A DNA stretch of 63,303 bases, from the NCBI GenBank assembly GCA_964569315.1, contig CAZMUZ010000007.1, positions 1-63,303 of the forward strand. The letters are read 5' to 3'. The position numbers and the translations under genes were made by a program. Shown piece by piece: positions 45,096 through 53,701 of this stretch; position 1 is the stretch's first letter; each line of letters starts with the position of its first letter. The stretch comes from CADEFF01 sp964569315 (GTDB taxonomy: Bacteria > Pseudomonadota > Alphaproteobacteria > Dongiales > Dongiaceae). The notes under the pieces were generated by a model. It worked only from the letters and a program-made list of their open reading frames with translations. It had not been told where the DNA came from and searched no databases.

Positions 45096-45557
45096 TCAGT
45101 CCTCTAGTCTGTAGACGAAATCATATTCGGTGCCCTGCGCGTTGCGGGCATGGAGCTGCATCTCGCCCTGCGCATCGTTGTATTTGCCGGTGCCGCCGGT
45201 GATCGCCAGCACCGAATCCTTGCCGTCGTAGAACGGCCCCTGGACGGTGATCTGCCCCTCCTTCAGGGTCACCGTCCAGAAACATTCCCAGGCCTGGCCG
45301 ACGACGGTGCGGATGCACCAGCCGTTATTGTGGCCGACCATGGTCTTGTTCTCGGCGTCGTAGATCTCGTTGGCGAAGGTGAGCAGATCGCCCGGGCTGT
45401 CGCCGGAACCGCCGATGTCGGTCACGGCGTCGCTGGCCGCGTGTTCGACGAGAGCGAGCGTCTTCTCGTCGCCCCGGGCGACCCCGATGGAGGCCGCAAT
45501 GCCGATCGCCGCTGCCAGAAGCACGAAAAGAGGCCGGTTGCGAATGGATGCACGCAT
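45096..45557 (-). CDS. Exported protein with an allene oxide cyclase-like barrel
   Basis: This 153-residue protein has a signal peptide (residues 1-30, ending SIGVARGDE) and an eight-strand barrel resembling the allene oxide cyclase/dirigent superfamily. It shows LLTFANEIYDAENKTMVG, GWCIRTVVGQAWECFWTVTL, QITVQGPFYDGKDSVLAITG and TGKYNDAQGEMQL. Two Cys residues could form a disulfide. Bacterial members are of unknown function; a ligand-binding or cyclase role outside the cytoplasm can only be guessed. GGGAGAAT precedes ATG 45557. Confidence 0.75.
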   Translation of the reverse strand: MRASIRNRPLFVLLAAAIGIAASIGVARGDEKTLALVEHAASDAVTDIGGSGDSPGDLLTFANEIYDAENKTMVGHNNGWCIRTVVGQAWECFWTVTLKEGQITVQGPFYDGKDSVLAITGGTGKYNDAQGEMQLHARNAQGTEYDFVYRLED

Positions 45558-45656
45558 GACAATTCTCCCTGGGTTGCCTTGCCGATCGGTGACGATGCCT
45601 GCGGCGGCCCACGCAGCGAAAGGAGACGTGCGCGAGGGCGCGCGCGGTACTCCGGA

Positions 45657-45700
45657 AATGCGATGCGGTTGGCGATGCAATGCGATGCGGTTGGCAATGC
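45657..45700. repeat. Two-copy 22-base tandem repeat
   Basis: AATGCGATGCGGTTGGCGATGC (45657-45678) is repeated with one change at 45679-45700. It lies in the 281-base divergent gap between the AOC-like gene and the FkbM methyltransferase gene, which is otherwise empty. Confidence 0.7.
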
Positions 45701-45838
45701 GACGAATCTAGACCCGTTGCGACGGCCTCACAAGGCGGGCTCGCCGGCGGCAGCCGGCAAGGCCATTCGCACCGATGCGCCCTCGATGGCGCCGGCCTTT
45801 CCGCGTAGTCTCCCCGGTGCGGAAGGAAGGCCCGGCCC

Positions 45839-46693
45839 ATGCAGGCGACGGCGATACGGATCGACTATGGCGGGAGCAGCCGGCTGCTGAAGCTCGGCCT
45901 CGACGAGACCCTGTCCAACGAGGCGACGATCCTCGCCTTCCTCCGCAACGGCAGGCTCTACGAGCCGGACGTTTCCACCGTCATGCTCCGCACGCTCGAG
46001 CCGGGCGATCTCGTCGTCGATGTCGGCGCCAATATCGGCTACTTCACCTGCCTTGCCGCCTCGCTCGTGGGTCCGAGCGGCCGCGTTCTCGCCTTCGAAC
46101 CGGATCCCGCCAATATCGCGCGGCTCGAATCCAACCTGGCGCTGAACGGGCTCGCGAACGTGACCATCGTCCCGCAGCCGGCGTCGGACCGGCCCGGCGA
46201 GGTGACCTTCTTCCTCAACAGCGACAGCAGCGGCGGGAACGCGCTCTGGGACCCCGCCCGCTTTCCCGGAAACCGGCAGAGCGCGCGGGAGCGGAAGCCG
46301 CAGACGCTGCAGGCGACCACGCTCGACGCGGAGATCGCCCGGCTCGGCGGCCGGCTGCCGAAGCTCGTCAAGATCGATACCGAGGGCGCCGAGCAGAAGG
46401 TGCTGGAAGGCGCGCCGCGGCTGCTGGGGAATGCGGCGGTTCCCTTCGTCATCGCGGAACTGCACCTCTTCGGGCTGGCGCAGCTCGGCGCCTCGCAGGA
46501 GAGCCTGCGCGGCCTGATGGCGGCGCAGGGCTACGAAACCTTCCTGCCCTATTTCGACGACGCGCTGCCGAAGCTCATCCCGCGCGGCACGGCACTGCGG
46601 CCGAAGGCGATCGTCAACCTGCTCTTCGCGACGATCGAGGGCGTCGGCCGGCGCTGGCCGGACGAGATCGCCGATCCGCTGAAATCGCGCTGA
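45839..46693 (+). CDS. FkbM-family methyltransferase
   Basis: This 284-residue SAM-dependent methyltransferase of the FkbM type has motif I VVDVGANIGYFTCLAASLVG, the acidic ribose ligand in LAFEPDPANIARLESNL, and the later PKLVKIDTEGAEQKVLEGA block that defines the family. It probably O-methylates a sugar or polyketide hydroxyl. It is a lone gene, convergent with the AAA ATPase gene 15 bases away, so the acceptor is unknown. The start at 45839 is preceded by GGAAGGAAGG. Confidence 0.87.
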   Translation: MQATAIRIDYGGSSRLLKLGLDETLSNEATILAFLRNGRLYEPDVSTVMLRTLEPGDLVVDVGANIGYFTCLAASLVGPSGRVLAFEPDPANIARLESNLALNGLANVTIVPQPASDRPGEVTFFLNSDSSGGNALWDPARFPGNRQSARERKPQTLQATTLDAEIARLGGRLPKLVKIDTEGAEQKVLEGAPRLLGNAAVPFVIAELHLFGLAQLGASQESLRGLMAAQGYETFLPYFDDALPKLIPRGTALRPKAIVNLLFATIEGVGRRWPDEIADPLKSR

Positions 46694-46708
46694 CGGCGAA
46701 CCGCCGGA

Positions 46709-48175
46709 TCAGCTCGCCCGCGACAGGCTCTGGGGCGCCGCCGCCGGCTGGTGCTTGCGCTTCACATAGAGATTGTCGAGCGCGACGGCGATCCGCTCGC
46801 GGCTGAAGGTCGGCGGGATGCCTTCGTATTTGCAGGCCGAAAGCACCTGATCGACGATGAAGCGCGGCTGGTAGCAGGCCAGCGGATGGGTGTTCTCGAC
46901 GGTCAGCTTCTTCAGCACGAACTGCAGCACCTCGTCGTCGAAGGCGAGACGTTCGATCTCGGCCACGCGGCGGAAGATCTCGCGATAGTTCTCGAGGCTC
47001 GGCGGCGCCGTCTCGAGCTTGTAGGGAATGCGGCGCAGGAACGCGGGATCCATCAGGTCCGAGGGATCCATGTTGGTCGAGAAGATGATGAGCTCGTCGA
47101 ACGGCAGCGAGAAGCTCTTGCCGGTATGGAGCTTGAGATAATCGACGCGGCTCTGCATCGGCACGATCCACCGGTTGAGGAGCTGCTCGGGGCTCACGAG
47201 CTGGCGGCCGAAATCGTCGATGATGAAGGTGCCGCCCAGCGCCTTCACATGCAGCGGCGCCTCGTAGAAGCGCGCCGTCGCGTTGTATTGCAGGTCCAGC
47301 ATCTCGAGGGTGAGCTCGCCGCCGGTGATCACGACCGGCCGCTTGCAGGGGACCCAGCGCCGGTCGAAATCGTCGCGCAGGATCGAATGCGAGCCGGCCA
47401 CCTTGGATTGCGGCACGGCTTCGTGCAGCGTCGGATCGAACACCTTGATGAGCTGGCCTTCGACCTCGATGCAGTAGGGCACGTAGATGATGCCCTTGAA
47501 GATGCGCGCGATGCGCTCGGCGACCGAGGTCTTGCCGTTGCCGGCCGGTCCGTAGAGCAGGATGGCGCGGCCCGAATTGATGCCGGGCCCCAGCCGGTCG
47601 ATGAAGTCCTTCGGCACGGTGAGGTCGCCGAAGGCGATATCGACGTCCTGGCGGCCGATCCGCTCGTTGGTGATGCGCTGGCGCAGGATGCGCGTCTGGT
47701 AGGCGGTGAAGGGGATCGGCGCCGGCCCGATATACTGGCTGACCTCGAACGCCTCCGACGCCCGGCGCCGCCCGGTGGCGCTGAGCGTATAGCGGATCTC
47801 CGACAGCACGCCGTCGGCCTTGCCGAGCACCTCGACGAGCTGCCGGCGCTCGGCCTCGGCGAGGAGCGTGTTGATCAGCGCCGCCGGCAGCATCAGCTCG
47901 TCGCTCATCTTCGACGTGGTATCGAGATTGCGCGCATAGACGAGCTTCAGCAGCATGTTCAGCAGCGTGCCTTCGGACACGCCGGAATCGGCGATGCTCC
48001 GCGGCGAGGCCGGAATCTCGTTGAGGATGCCGTCGAGATCCTCGTTGCCGATCGCGCCGAGCGCGACGAGATTGTCGCCGAGCCGGCCGCCGGCATGCTT
48101 CTGCCGCTGCAGGGCTTCGTCAACCTGCGCCTTCGTCACGACGCCGGAAGCCACGAGGATGTCGCCGATTCGCAT
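46709..48175 (-). CDS. AAA ATPase with a predicted c-di-GMP-binding MshEN domain
   Basis: This is a 488-residue protein. Residues 2-25 and 31-54 each match the 24-residue MshEN motif (R(L/I)GxxLxxxGxxxxxxLxxxLxxQ) with a 5-residue spacer, as in c-di-GMP-binding MshE; the final Q of the second copy is Ile. A helical region follows, then an AAA module with Walker A GPAGNGKTS (209-217) and Walker B GGTFIIDDFG (314-323), and a C-terminal lid with arginines. It is not a type II secretion ATPase: the GspE-type C-terminal domain is absent. It stands alone; what it remodels is unknown. Confidence 0.78.
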   Translation of the reverse strand: MRIGDILVASGVVTKAQVDEALQRQKHAGGRLGDNLVALGAIGNEDLDGILNEIPASPRSIADSGVSEGTLLNMLLKLVYARNLDTTSKMSDELMLPAALINTLLAEAERRQLVEVLGKADGVLSEIRYTLSATGRRRASEAFEVSQYIGPAPIPFTAYQTRILRQRITNERIGRQDVDIAFGDLTVPKDFIDRLGPGINSGRAILLYGPAGNGKTSVAERIARIFKGIIYVPYCIEVEGQLIKVFDPTLHEAVPQSKVAGSHSILRDDFDRRWVPCKRPVVITGGELTLEMLDLQYNATARFYEAPLHVKALGGTFIIDDFGRQLVSPEQLLNRWIVPMQSRVDYLKLHTGKSFSLPFDELIIFSTNMDPSDLMDPAFLRRIPYKLETAPPSLENYREIFRRVAEIERLAFDDEVLQFVLKKLTVENTHPLACYQPRFIVDQVLSACKYEGIPPTFSRERIAVALDNLYVKRKHQPAAAPQSLSRAS

Positions 48176-48426
48176 GGGACGCGCCTGCCTTTGTGCCGCG
48201 CCTTTGCGCCGCGCGGGGGAAAGAAGACGCCGATGGTGACCGACGAGCCTTAAGCTTTCGTTAGGGGGCGCACCCCGCGAGCGGCCGTATTTTCCCTGCG
48301 AATTCCGTATGTTAGAGACATCCCGCCGACGGAAAGCAACCGCCCGGCCTCGCCTTCGGCAGCGGGCATCGCTACACTCCTGCCCGCGGGCGACGCCCGT
48401 CGGGGGATCAAACAGGGGACTGCCGC

Positions 48427-49719
48427 ATGCCGGGTGCCGGAACGATCTACGACGTGGCCATCGTCGGCGCGGGCTCGGCCGGCATCGCGGCCGCGAAGAC
48501 GGCGCGCGCGCTCGGGCTCGAGACGGTCCTGCTGGAGGCGTCCCATCGCATCGGCGGCCGCGGCTATACCGAGGCGCTCGGACCCGGCATCGCCTTCGAT
48601 CTCGGTTGCCACTGGATGCATTCGGCGAGCCGCAACCCCTATGTCGCGATCGCCGACCGCTACGGCTTCGTCTATCGCAAGGGCACCTACCCGCGCGGTC
48701 TCTGGATCGACGGGCGCTGGGGCACGGATGCCGATCGCGCTTCCTACGAAGCGAGCTGGGACAGGCACTATGCCGCCGCGATCGAGGCCGCCCGGCAGGG
48801 CCGCGACATCGCGGTCGCCGACGCCACCGACCGCGAGGGCCCCTGGACCGGCCTCTTCGACTACTGGACCTCCATCGCCACCGCCGCCGACCCGGACCAG
48901 GTTTCGGTGATGGACAGCTTTCACTATGACGACACCGAGGAGAACTGGCCGCTGAAGGACGGGTTCGGCGCGCTGATCGGCCGCTTCGGCGCCGATCAGC
49001 AGGCGGTGCTGAACGCCGCCGTCGAGCGCATCGACTGGGGCGGTCCCGACGTACGGCTTCATACGAAGAAGGGAACGATCCGCGCCCGCCGCGCGCTTAT
49101 CACCGTCTCGACCGGCGTGCTCGGCGCCGGCGATATCCGCTTCGACCCTGCCCTGCCGGCGGCGAAGCTCGCCGCGATCGAGGGGCTGCCGCTCGGCACC
49201 CATAACCGCATCGGTCTCGCCTTCGATCGCGACTGCTTCGGCCCCGATGCGCCCAACGGCGTCGCCATGATTTCGGAAGGCGAGGAAACTATCGCCTTCG
49301 GCATCCGCCCCTTCGACCAGAACTATGCCGTCGCCTATACGGGCGGGCGCTTCGCCGTATGGCTCGAGCGCGCCGGCATCCCGGCGGCGGTCGATCTCGC
49401 CAAGGAACGGCTCGGCAAGATGTTCGGCAGCGACCTGCCCAAATGCGTGACGCGCCATATCGTCACCGCCTGGCATGGCGATCCCTGGATCCGCGGTTCC
49501 TATTCGGCCGCCCTCCCCGGCCAGGGCCATCAGCGCGCCGAGCTGGCGCGGCCGCTCGAGGATCGTCTCTTCTTCGGCGGCGAGGCGACCTCGATCGACT
49601 CCCACGCGACCGCCCATGGCGCCTACAAGAGCGGCGTCCGCGCGGCGCACGAGGTGGCGGCGAGCCTCGGCCGCACGCTTCCCGCGAGCCTCGATATCCC
49701 CGCCGCGCCGGCCGCCTGA
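48427..49719 (+). CDS. Flavin-containing amine oxidase
   Basis: This 430-residue FAD-dependent oxidase of the monoamine oxidase/polyamine oxidase type has the N-terminal dinucleotide motif VAIVGAGSAGIAAAKTARAL, LLEASHRIGGRGYTEAL, and the C-terminal FAD contact LFFGGEATSIDSHATAHGAYKSG. The sequence DLGCHWMHSASRNP forms the re-face loop. The protein lacks a signal peptide. The substrate is likely an amine or amino acid; the PotD-like protein encoded 5 kb away may suggest polyamines, but this is weak. It is divergent from the AAA ATPase gene. Confidence 0.88.
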   Translation: MPGAGTIYDVAIVGAGSAGIAAAKTARALGLETVLLEASHRIGGRGYTEALGPGIAFDLGCHWMHSASRNPYVAIADRYGFVYRKGTYPRGLWIDGRWGTDADRASYEASWDRHYAAAIEAARQGRDIAVADATDREGPWTGLFDYWTSIATAADPDQVSVMDSFHYDDTEENWPLKDGFGALIGRFGADQQAVLNAAVERIDWGGPDVRLHTKKGTIRARRALITVSTGVLGAGDIRFDPALPAAKLAAIEGLPLGTHNRIGLAFDRDCFGPDAPNGVAMISEGEETIAFGIRPFDQNYAVAYTGGRFAVWLERAGIPAAVDLAKERLGKMFGSDLPKCVTRHIVTAWHGDPWIRGSYSAALPGQGHQRAELARPLEDRLFFGGEATSIDSHATAHGAYKSGVRAAHEVAASLGRTLPASLDIPAAPAA

Positions 49720-49735
49720 GCCGCTGGCGCCGCTC

Positions 49736-50575
49736 TCAGGGCTCGGCCGGCAATCCGTTCGGGCTTGCCTGCACCTCGGCGATGGCTTTCTCCCAGGCCG
49801 CGATGCGTTCCGGTCCCGCGGGGTGGGTATCGAACATCGAGGCGCGGGTGTCGTCGCTCATCCTGGCGAGCACCACGAAGAGCTCGCCCGCTTTCGCGAG
49901 ATCGTACTCCGCCCGGGACAGCAGATAGGCGCCGAGCAGGTCCGCTTCGCGCTCCTGCTCCTTCGAGAAGGAGATCGCGCCGATATCGGAACCGAGCGCC
50001 GCGCCCTGCTCCATGGCGAACTGTGTGTTGGCGCTGCCGCAATAGGCGCCGGAATAGCAGCCGGCCGCACCCAGCAGGCCGCCGATCAGCACGGCGCCGA
50101 TGATGGCGCCGACCGTGGCGTTGGACTGCGTCTCGGCGACATGGTCTGAAATATGGTGGCCCATCTCGTGCGCCACCACCGCCGCGACTTCTTCCTCCGT
50201 GGCCAGATAGCGGAGCAGGCCCTGATGGATCCGGATCGTGCCGTCGCCGGAGGTCGTGGCATTGACCTTGCTGTCCTCGACATAGCGCACATCGAAACGG
50301 CAATCCGTCGTTTCGGCGAGCGCGCAGAGCGCCGGTGCCACGGCTTCCAGCCTCAGGGTGACCGCTTCGACCAGCGCACGGCTCTCTGCCGGCGACCGGT
50401 CGACGCTCGTAAGCTTGCTCGTATCGCCTTCGACCGCGAGCGCCGCATGATCGATGTCCGCATCGGATATCTGCGGCAGCCGGAATTGCGCGCCGGCGCA
50501 ACCCGTCAATAGCCAGATCGCGAGAATCAAGACGGCTCCGCTGCCCCGCACCGCACCCTCCCCTGCATCCCGCAT
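49736..50575 (-). CDS. M48-family metalloprotease lipoprotein
   Basis: This is a 279-residue peptidase. The lipobox LLTGC (Cys26) follows a hydrophobic segment, so it is predicted to be anchored in the envelope facing the periplasm. The zinc motif is HEMGHH (H136, E137, H140), and the third ligand is in KEQEREADLLGAYLL. A glycine-rich hydrophobic stretch (AIIGAVLIGGLLGAAGCYSG) after the zinc helix is typical of the M48C/LoiP-like group that acts in envelope quality control. ATG 50575 gives a sensible lipoprotein signal; the longer TTG-initiated frame adds a basic extension. Confidence 0.87.
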   Translation of the reverse strand: MRDAGEGAVRGSGAVLILAIWLLTGCAGAQFRLPQISDADIDHAALAVEGDTSKLTSVDRSPAESRALVEAVTLRLEAVAPALCALAETTDCRFDVRYVEDSKVNATTSGDGTIRIHQGLLRYLATEEEVAAVVAHEMGHHISDHVAETQSNATVGAIIGAVLIGGLLGAAGCYSGAYCGSANTQFAMEQGAALGSDIGAISFSKEQEREADLLGAYLLSRAEYDLAKAGELFVVLARMSDDTRASMFDTHPAGPERIAAWEKAIAEVQASPNGLPAEP

Positions 50576-50780
50576 CTGCCGTGCGGGTTTGCGCCGGTTG
50601 TCCGGGCCCGGAAAAAAGGGCCACCGCGCCCGTGACAACCTTTAGCAGTATTCTATCGATGGTTTCCCGCAGAGTCGAGCGCGCGAGCCGCCTTCGACAT
50701 CGCTTGGCAAGTCGTTGAAACTTCATCACGATACCGGCCCTCTGGAATGGCATCGCCCGCGCGGGAGAAGGAAAACGGAA

Positions 50781-51581
50781 ATGAGCGAACCGGTTCGGGT
50801 CGAACGACGCGGCCATGTCCTCGAGATCACCCTCGACCGGCCGAAGGTGAATGCGATCGACATTCTCGCGAGCCGTGCGCTCGGCGCGGCCTTCGTGACC
50901 CTGCGCGACGATCCGGAGCTCCGCGTCGGCATCGTGACCGGCGCCGGCGACCGCGTCTTCTCGGCCGGCTGGGACGTGAAGGCGGCGCAGTCGGCCGGCG
51001 GCGATCGCCTGCGCTGGTGGAAGGAGGATTACGGCCCCGGCGGCTTTGCCGGCCTGACCGATCTCTGGGATCTCGACAAGCCGGTGATCGCCGCGGTGAA
51101 CGGCCATGCGATCGGCGGCGGGCTCGAGCTGGTGCTCGCCTGCGACCTCGTCATCGCCGCCGACCATGCGGAGTTCCGCATGCCCGGCATGTCGCTCGGC
51201 ATCTTGCCGGATTCAGGCGGCATCCAGCGGCTCCCGCACCGGCTGCCGCACAACGTCATGATGGAGCTCTTCCTCCTCGGCCGTCCCTTCCCGGCCGCCG
51301 AGGCTTATCGCCATGGCTTCGTCAACGCCGTGGTGGCGAAGGACCAGCCGCTGCCGACCGCGCGCCAATGGGCCGAGACCATCGCCGCCGGCGCGCCCCT
51401 CACGGTCCAGGCGCTCAAGGAGGCGCTGCGCAAGATGGACGGGATGGGCGTGCGCGAATCCTTCGATCTCGTGCGCGGCGGCGGCCTGCCGCTCTACGAG
51501 AAGGCGCTCGATTCCGAGGATTCGAAGGAAGGCATGCGCGCCTTCGCCGAGAAGCGGAAGCCGGTCTTCAAAGGGCGGTAG
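50781..51581 (+). CDS. Enoyl-CoA hydratase-family protein, CaiD-like
   Basis: This 266-residue crotonase-fold enzyme has SAGWDVKAAQSAG (oxyanion hole), GHAIGGGLELVLACD with E116, and GILPDSGGIQRLP with D144. The latter part closely resembles carnitinyl-CoA dehydratase CaiD (GIVPDSGGVLRLP). The second catalytic glutamate of hydratases is replaced by Gly (MPGMSLG, G136), so normal hydratase chemistry is uncertain. It is 157 bases upstream of a CaiB-like CoA-transferase gene on the same strand, which fits a carnitine-like pathway on CoA esters. The start ATG 50781 has a GGAAAACGGAA ribosome binding site. Confidence 0.85.
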   Translation: MSEPVRVERRGHVLEITLDRPKVNAIDILASRALGAAFVTLRDDPELRVGIVTGAGDRVFSAGWDVKAAQSAGGDRLRWWKEDYGPGGFAGLTDLWDLDKPVIAAVNGHAIGGGLELVLACDLVIAADHAEFRMPGMSLGILPDSGGIQRLPHRLPHNVMMELFLLGRPFPAAEAYRHGFVNAVVAKDQPLPTARQWAETIAAGAPLTVQALKEALRKMDGMGVRESFDLVRGGGLPLYEKALDSEDSKEGMRAFAEKRKPVFKGR

Positions 51582-51738
51582 AAGGCCGGCCGGTCTTGGG
51601 CGACCGGTCCTATCGCGTCATCCGCCCCGTGACCCCTCCCCCTGTGAAGGGAGTGCTCTCCCGCCGCTGCAAGGCGCTGGGCATTTTCCCGAGTGGCCGC
51701 CATATTCCTGGGCGGGCGGACCGCTTTTGGGGAACATC

Positions 51739-52935
51739 ATGCAGGGCATTCGCGTCGTCGATCTCACGGCTCATCTTTCCGGGCCGTTCTGCACCTGGCA
51801 GCTCGCGGCGCTCGGCGCCGATGTCGTCAAGATCGAGCCGCCGGAGACGGGCGAGGCCGCGCGCGACACGCCGCCGCTGAAGGACGGCCACAGCCTCTAT
51901 TTCGACAGCCTCAACCGCGGCAAGCGCAGCCTCGCCCTCGATCTGCGCACGCCGGAGGGCAAGGCGGTGCTGCACCGGCTCCTCGCGACGGCCGACGTGC
52001 TGGTCGAGAATTTCCGCCCCGGCGTGCGCGACCGGCTCGGCTGCTCGGATGCCGAGCTGGAGAAGGTCAACCCGAAGCTCATCCGCGTCTCGATCTCCGG
52101 CTTCGGCCAGGAAAGCGCGTTGGCGAAGCGCCCCGCCTTCGACATCATCGTGCAGGCGCTGAGCGGCATGATGAGCATCAACGGCCCGGAGAACGGGCCG
52201 CTCTGCCGCGTCGGCTTCTCCATCGGCGATATCGCCGCCGGGCTTTTCGCCGCCATCGCGATCCTCGACCGGCTCTATGAGCGCGACTGCCGCGGGGTCG
52301 CGCGACCGGCCCCCATCGACATCTCCATGCTCGCCTGCCAGGTGGCGCTGCTGGAAAACGGCTATGCGCGCTTTCTCAATACGGGCAAGCTGCCGCAGCC
52401 GCTCGGCACGCGCCATCCCTCGGCGACGCCTTTCGAAAGCTTCCCCACGGCGGACGAGCCCATCGTCATCGCCAATTCGGGGCGCAAGGGCTGGCCGGTC
52501 TTCTGCGAGGCCCTGGGCCTGCCGGCGCTCGCGACCGATCCGCGCTTCGCCGACGAATCCGCCCGCCTCGACAACCATGCCGCCTTCCGCGCGATCGTGA
52601 TCGCCGAGCTCGCGAAGCATCCGCGCGCCTGGTGGCTGGAGCGCTTCACGGCCGGCGATGTGCCCTGCGCGCCGGTCAACACGATCCGGGATTTCGCCGA
52701 GGGGCCGCTCGGCGCCGAGCAGAACGCGATCGGCAGCGCCGTGGCGGCGGATGGCGTCGCGCTCAAATTCGCGCGCAGCCCGCTGCAGCGCGACGCCACG
52801 GATGCGGAGCCCGCGGCGCCGCTGCTGGGACAGCATAGCGAGGCGCTGCTGCAGGAGCTCGGCTTCTCGGCGAGCGAGATCGACGCGCTCTTTGCGCGCG
52901 GCGTGACGCGCGGAGTCGTCGCGCGTCGATCCTGA
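51739..52935 (+). CDS. Class III CoA-transferase (CaiB/BaiF family)
   Basis: This 398-residue enzyme moves CoA between carboxylic acids. It has the opening IRVVDLTAHLSGPFCTWQLA, LGADVVKIEPPETGEAARDT, NRGKRSLALDLRTPEGK, VENFRPGV, and the catalytic Asp D164 in SIGDIAAGLFA. The C-terminal lobe has FTAGDVPCAPVNTI. It follows the CaiD-like gene on the same strand. The pair could activate and dehydrate a carnitine-like substrate, but the family has many substrates. ATG 51739 has GGGGAAC upstream. Confidence 0.9.
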   Translation: MQGIRVVDLTAHLSGPFCTWQLAALGADVVKIEPPETGEAARDTPPLKDGHSLYFDSLNRGKRSLALDLRTPEGKAVLHRLLATADVLVENFRPGVRDRLGCSDAELEKVNPKLIRVSISGFGQESALAKRPAFDIIVQALSGMMSINGPENGPLCRVGFSIGDIAAGLFAAIAILDRLYERDCRGVARPAPIDISMLACQVALLENGYARFLNTGKLPQPLGTRHPSATPFESFPTADEPIVIANSGRKGWPVFCEALGLPALATDPRFADESARLDNHAAFRAIVIAELAKHPRAWWLERFTAGDVPCAPVNTIRDFAEGPLGAEQNAIGSAVAADGVALKFARSPLQRDATDAEPAAPLLGQHSEALLQELGFSASEIDALFARGVTRGVVARRS

Positions 52936-52993
52936 GCGGGAGCCGCACGCACCCCATCGACGCGCCGCGATTCGGTATGGCAGGTTCACGGCC

Positions 52994-53653
52994 ATGCGGG
53001 ATCGGGTGGCCTTCGGCATCAAGCTCGGCTTCGACCGCGCGCAGGCGACGCGTCTCGCGCGGCTCGACACGCCGGAAAAGATTCAGGACTTCGTTTCGGC
53101 GCTCCGTTCCAACCCGGAGCATGGCGGCGATACCTGCCTCTCCGCCGTGGAGGTGCTGAACCAGGGCCATGCCCATTGCATCGAGGCCGGCTTCCTCGCC
53201 GCCGCGACCTTCTGGATGCAGGGCGAGCCCCCGCTCCTCATGGATTTCCACGCCGAAGGCGACGACGACCATGTGGTGGCGCTGTTCCGCCGCGGGCGGC
53301 ATTGGGGCGCCATCTCCAAGAGCAACCATGTCTGGCTGCGCTGGCGCGACCCGATCTATCGCTCGCTCCGCGAGCTCGCCCTCTCCTACTTCCACGAATA
53401 TGTGAACGGGCCGCGGAAGACGATGCGCGCCTACTCCCACGCCTACGACCTCCGGCGCATCGACAAGGCCCGCTGGATCACGAACCAGGATAATTGCTGG
53501 GATGTGGCGGAGGCGATCGACCGCATCCGCCACTACCCGCTGGTGACCCGCGCCCAGGCGCGCCGGCTGCGCCGCCGCGACCGGATGGAGCTCCGCGCCG
53601 ACAAGATCCTCGAATATCCGAAGGAGATCGCCGCCGAGGCGGCGCGCGGGTAG
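52994..53653 (+). CDS. Hypothetical protein, possibly transglutaminase/papain-like
   Basis: This 219-residue cytoplasmic protein is of unknown function. The order of residues C62 (GHAHCIEAGFLAAATFW), H93 (EGDDDHVVALFRR) and a following polar turn (GAISKSNH) resembles a papain/transglutaminase-like catalytic core, with the Cys at the start of a helix and the His on a strand. YREL-type aromatic and basic helices (SLRELALSYFHEYVN) and an Arg-rich tail follow. Weak evidence supports an enzyme; the triad is not certain. It lies 58 bases behind the CoA-transferase gene on the same strand. Confidence 0.65.
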   Translation: MRDRVAFGIKLGFDRAQATRLARLDTPEKIQDFVSALRSNPEHGGDTCLSAVEVLNQGHAHCIEAGFLAAATFWMQGEPPLLMDFHAEGDDDHVVALFRRGRHWGAISKSNHVWLRWRDPIYRSLRELALSYFHEYVNGPRKTMRAYSHAYDLRRIDKARWITNQDNCWDVAEAIDRIRHYPLVTRAQARRLRRRDRMELRADKILEYPKEIAAEAARG

Positions 53654-53701
53654 CGGAGCGGGCGGTGGGCGGAAAAGGAGGCCTTTCGTCCGGGAGGCAA
53701 G

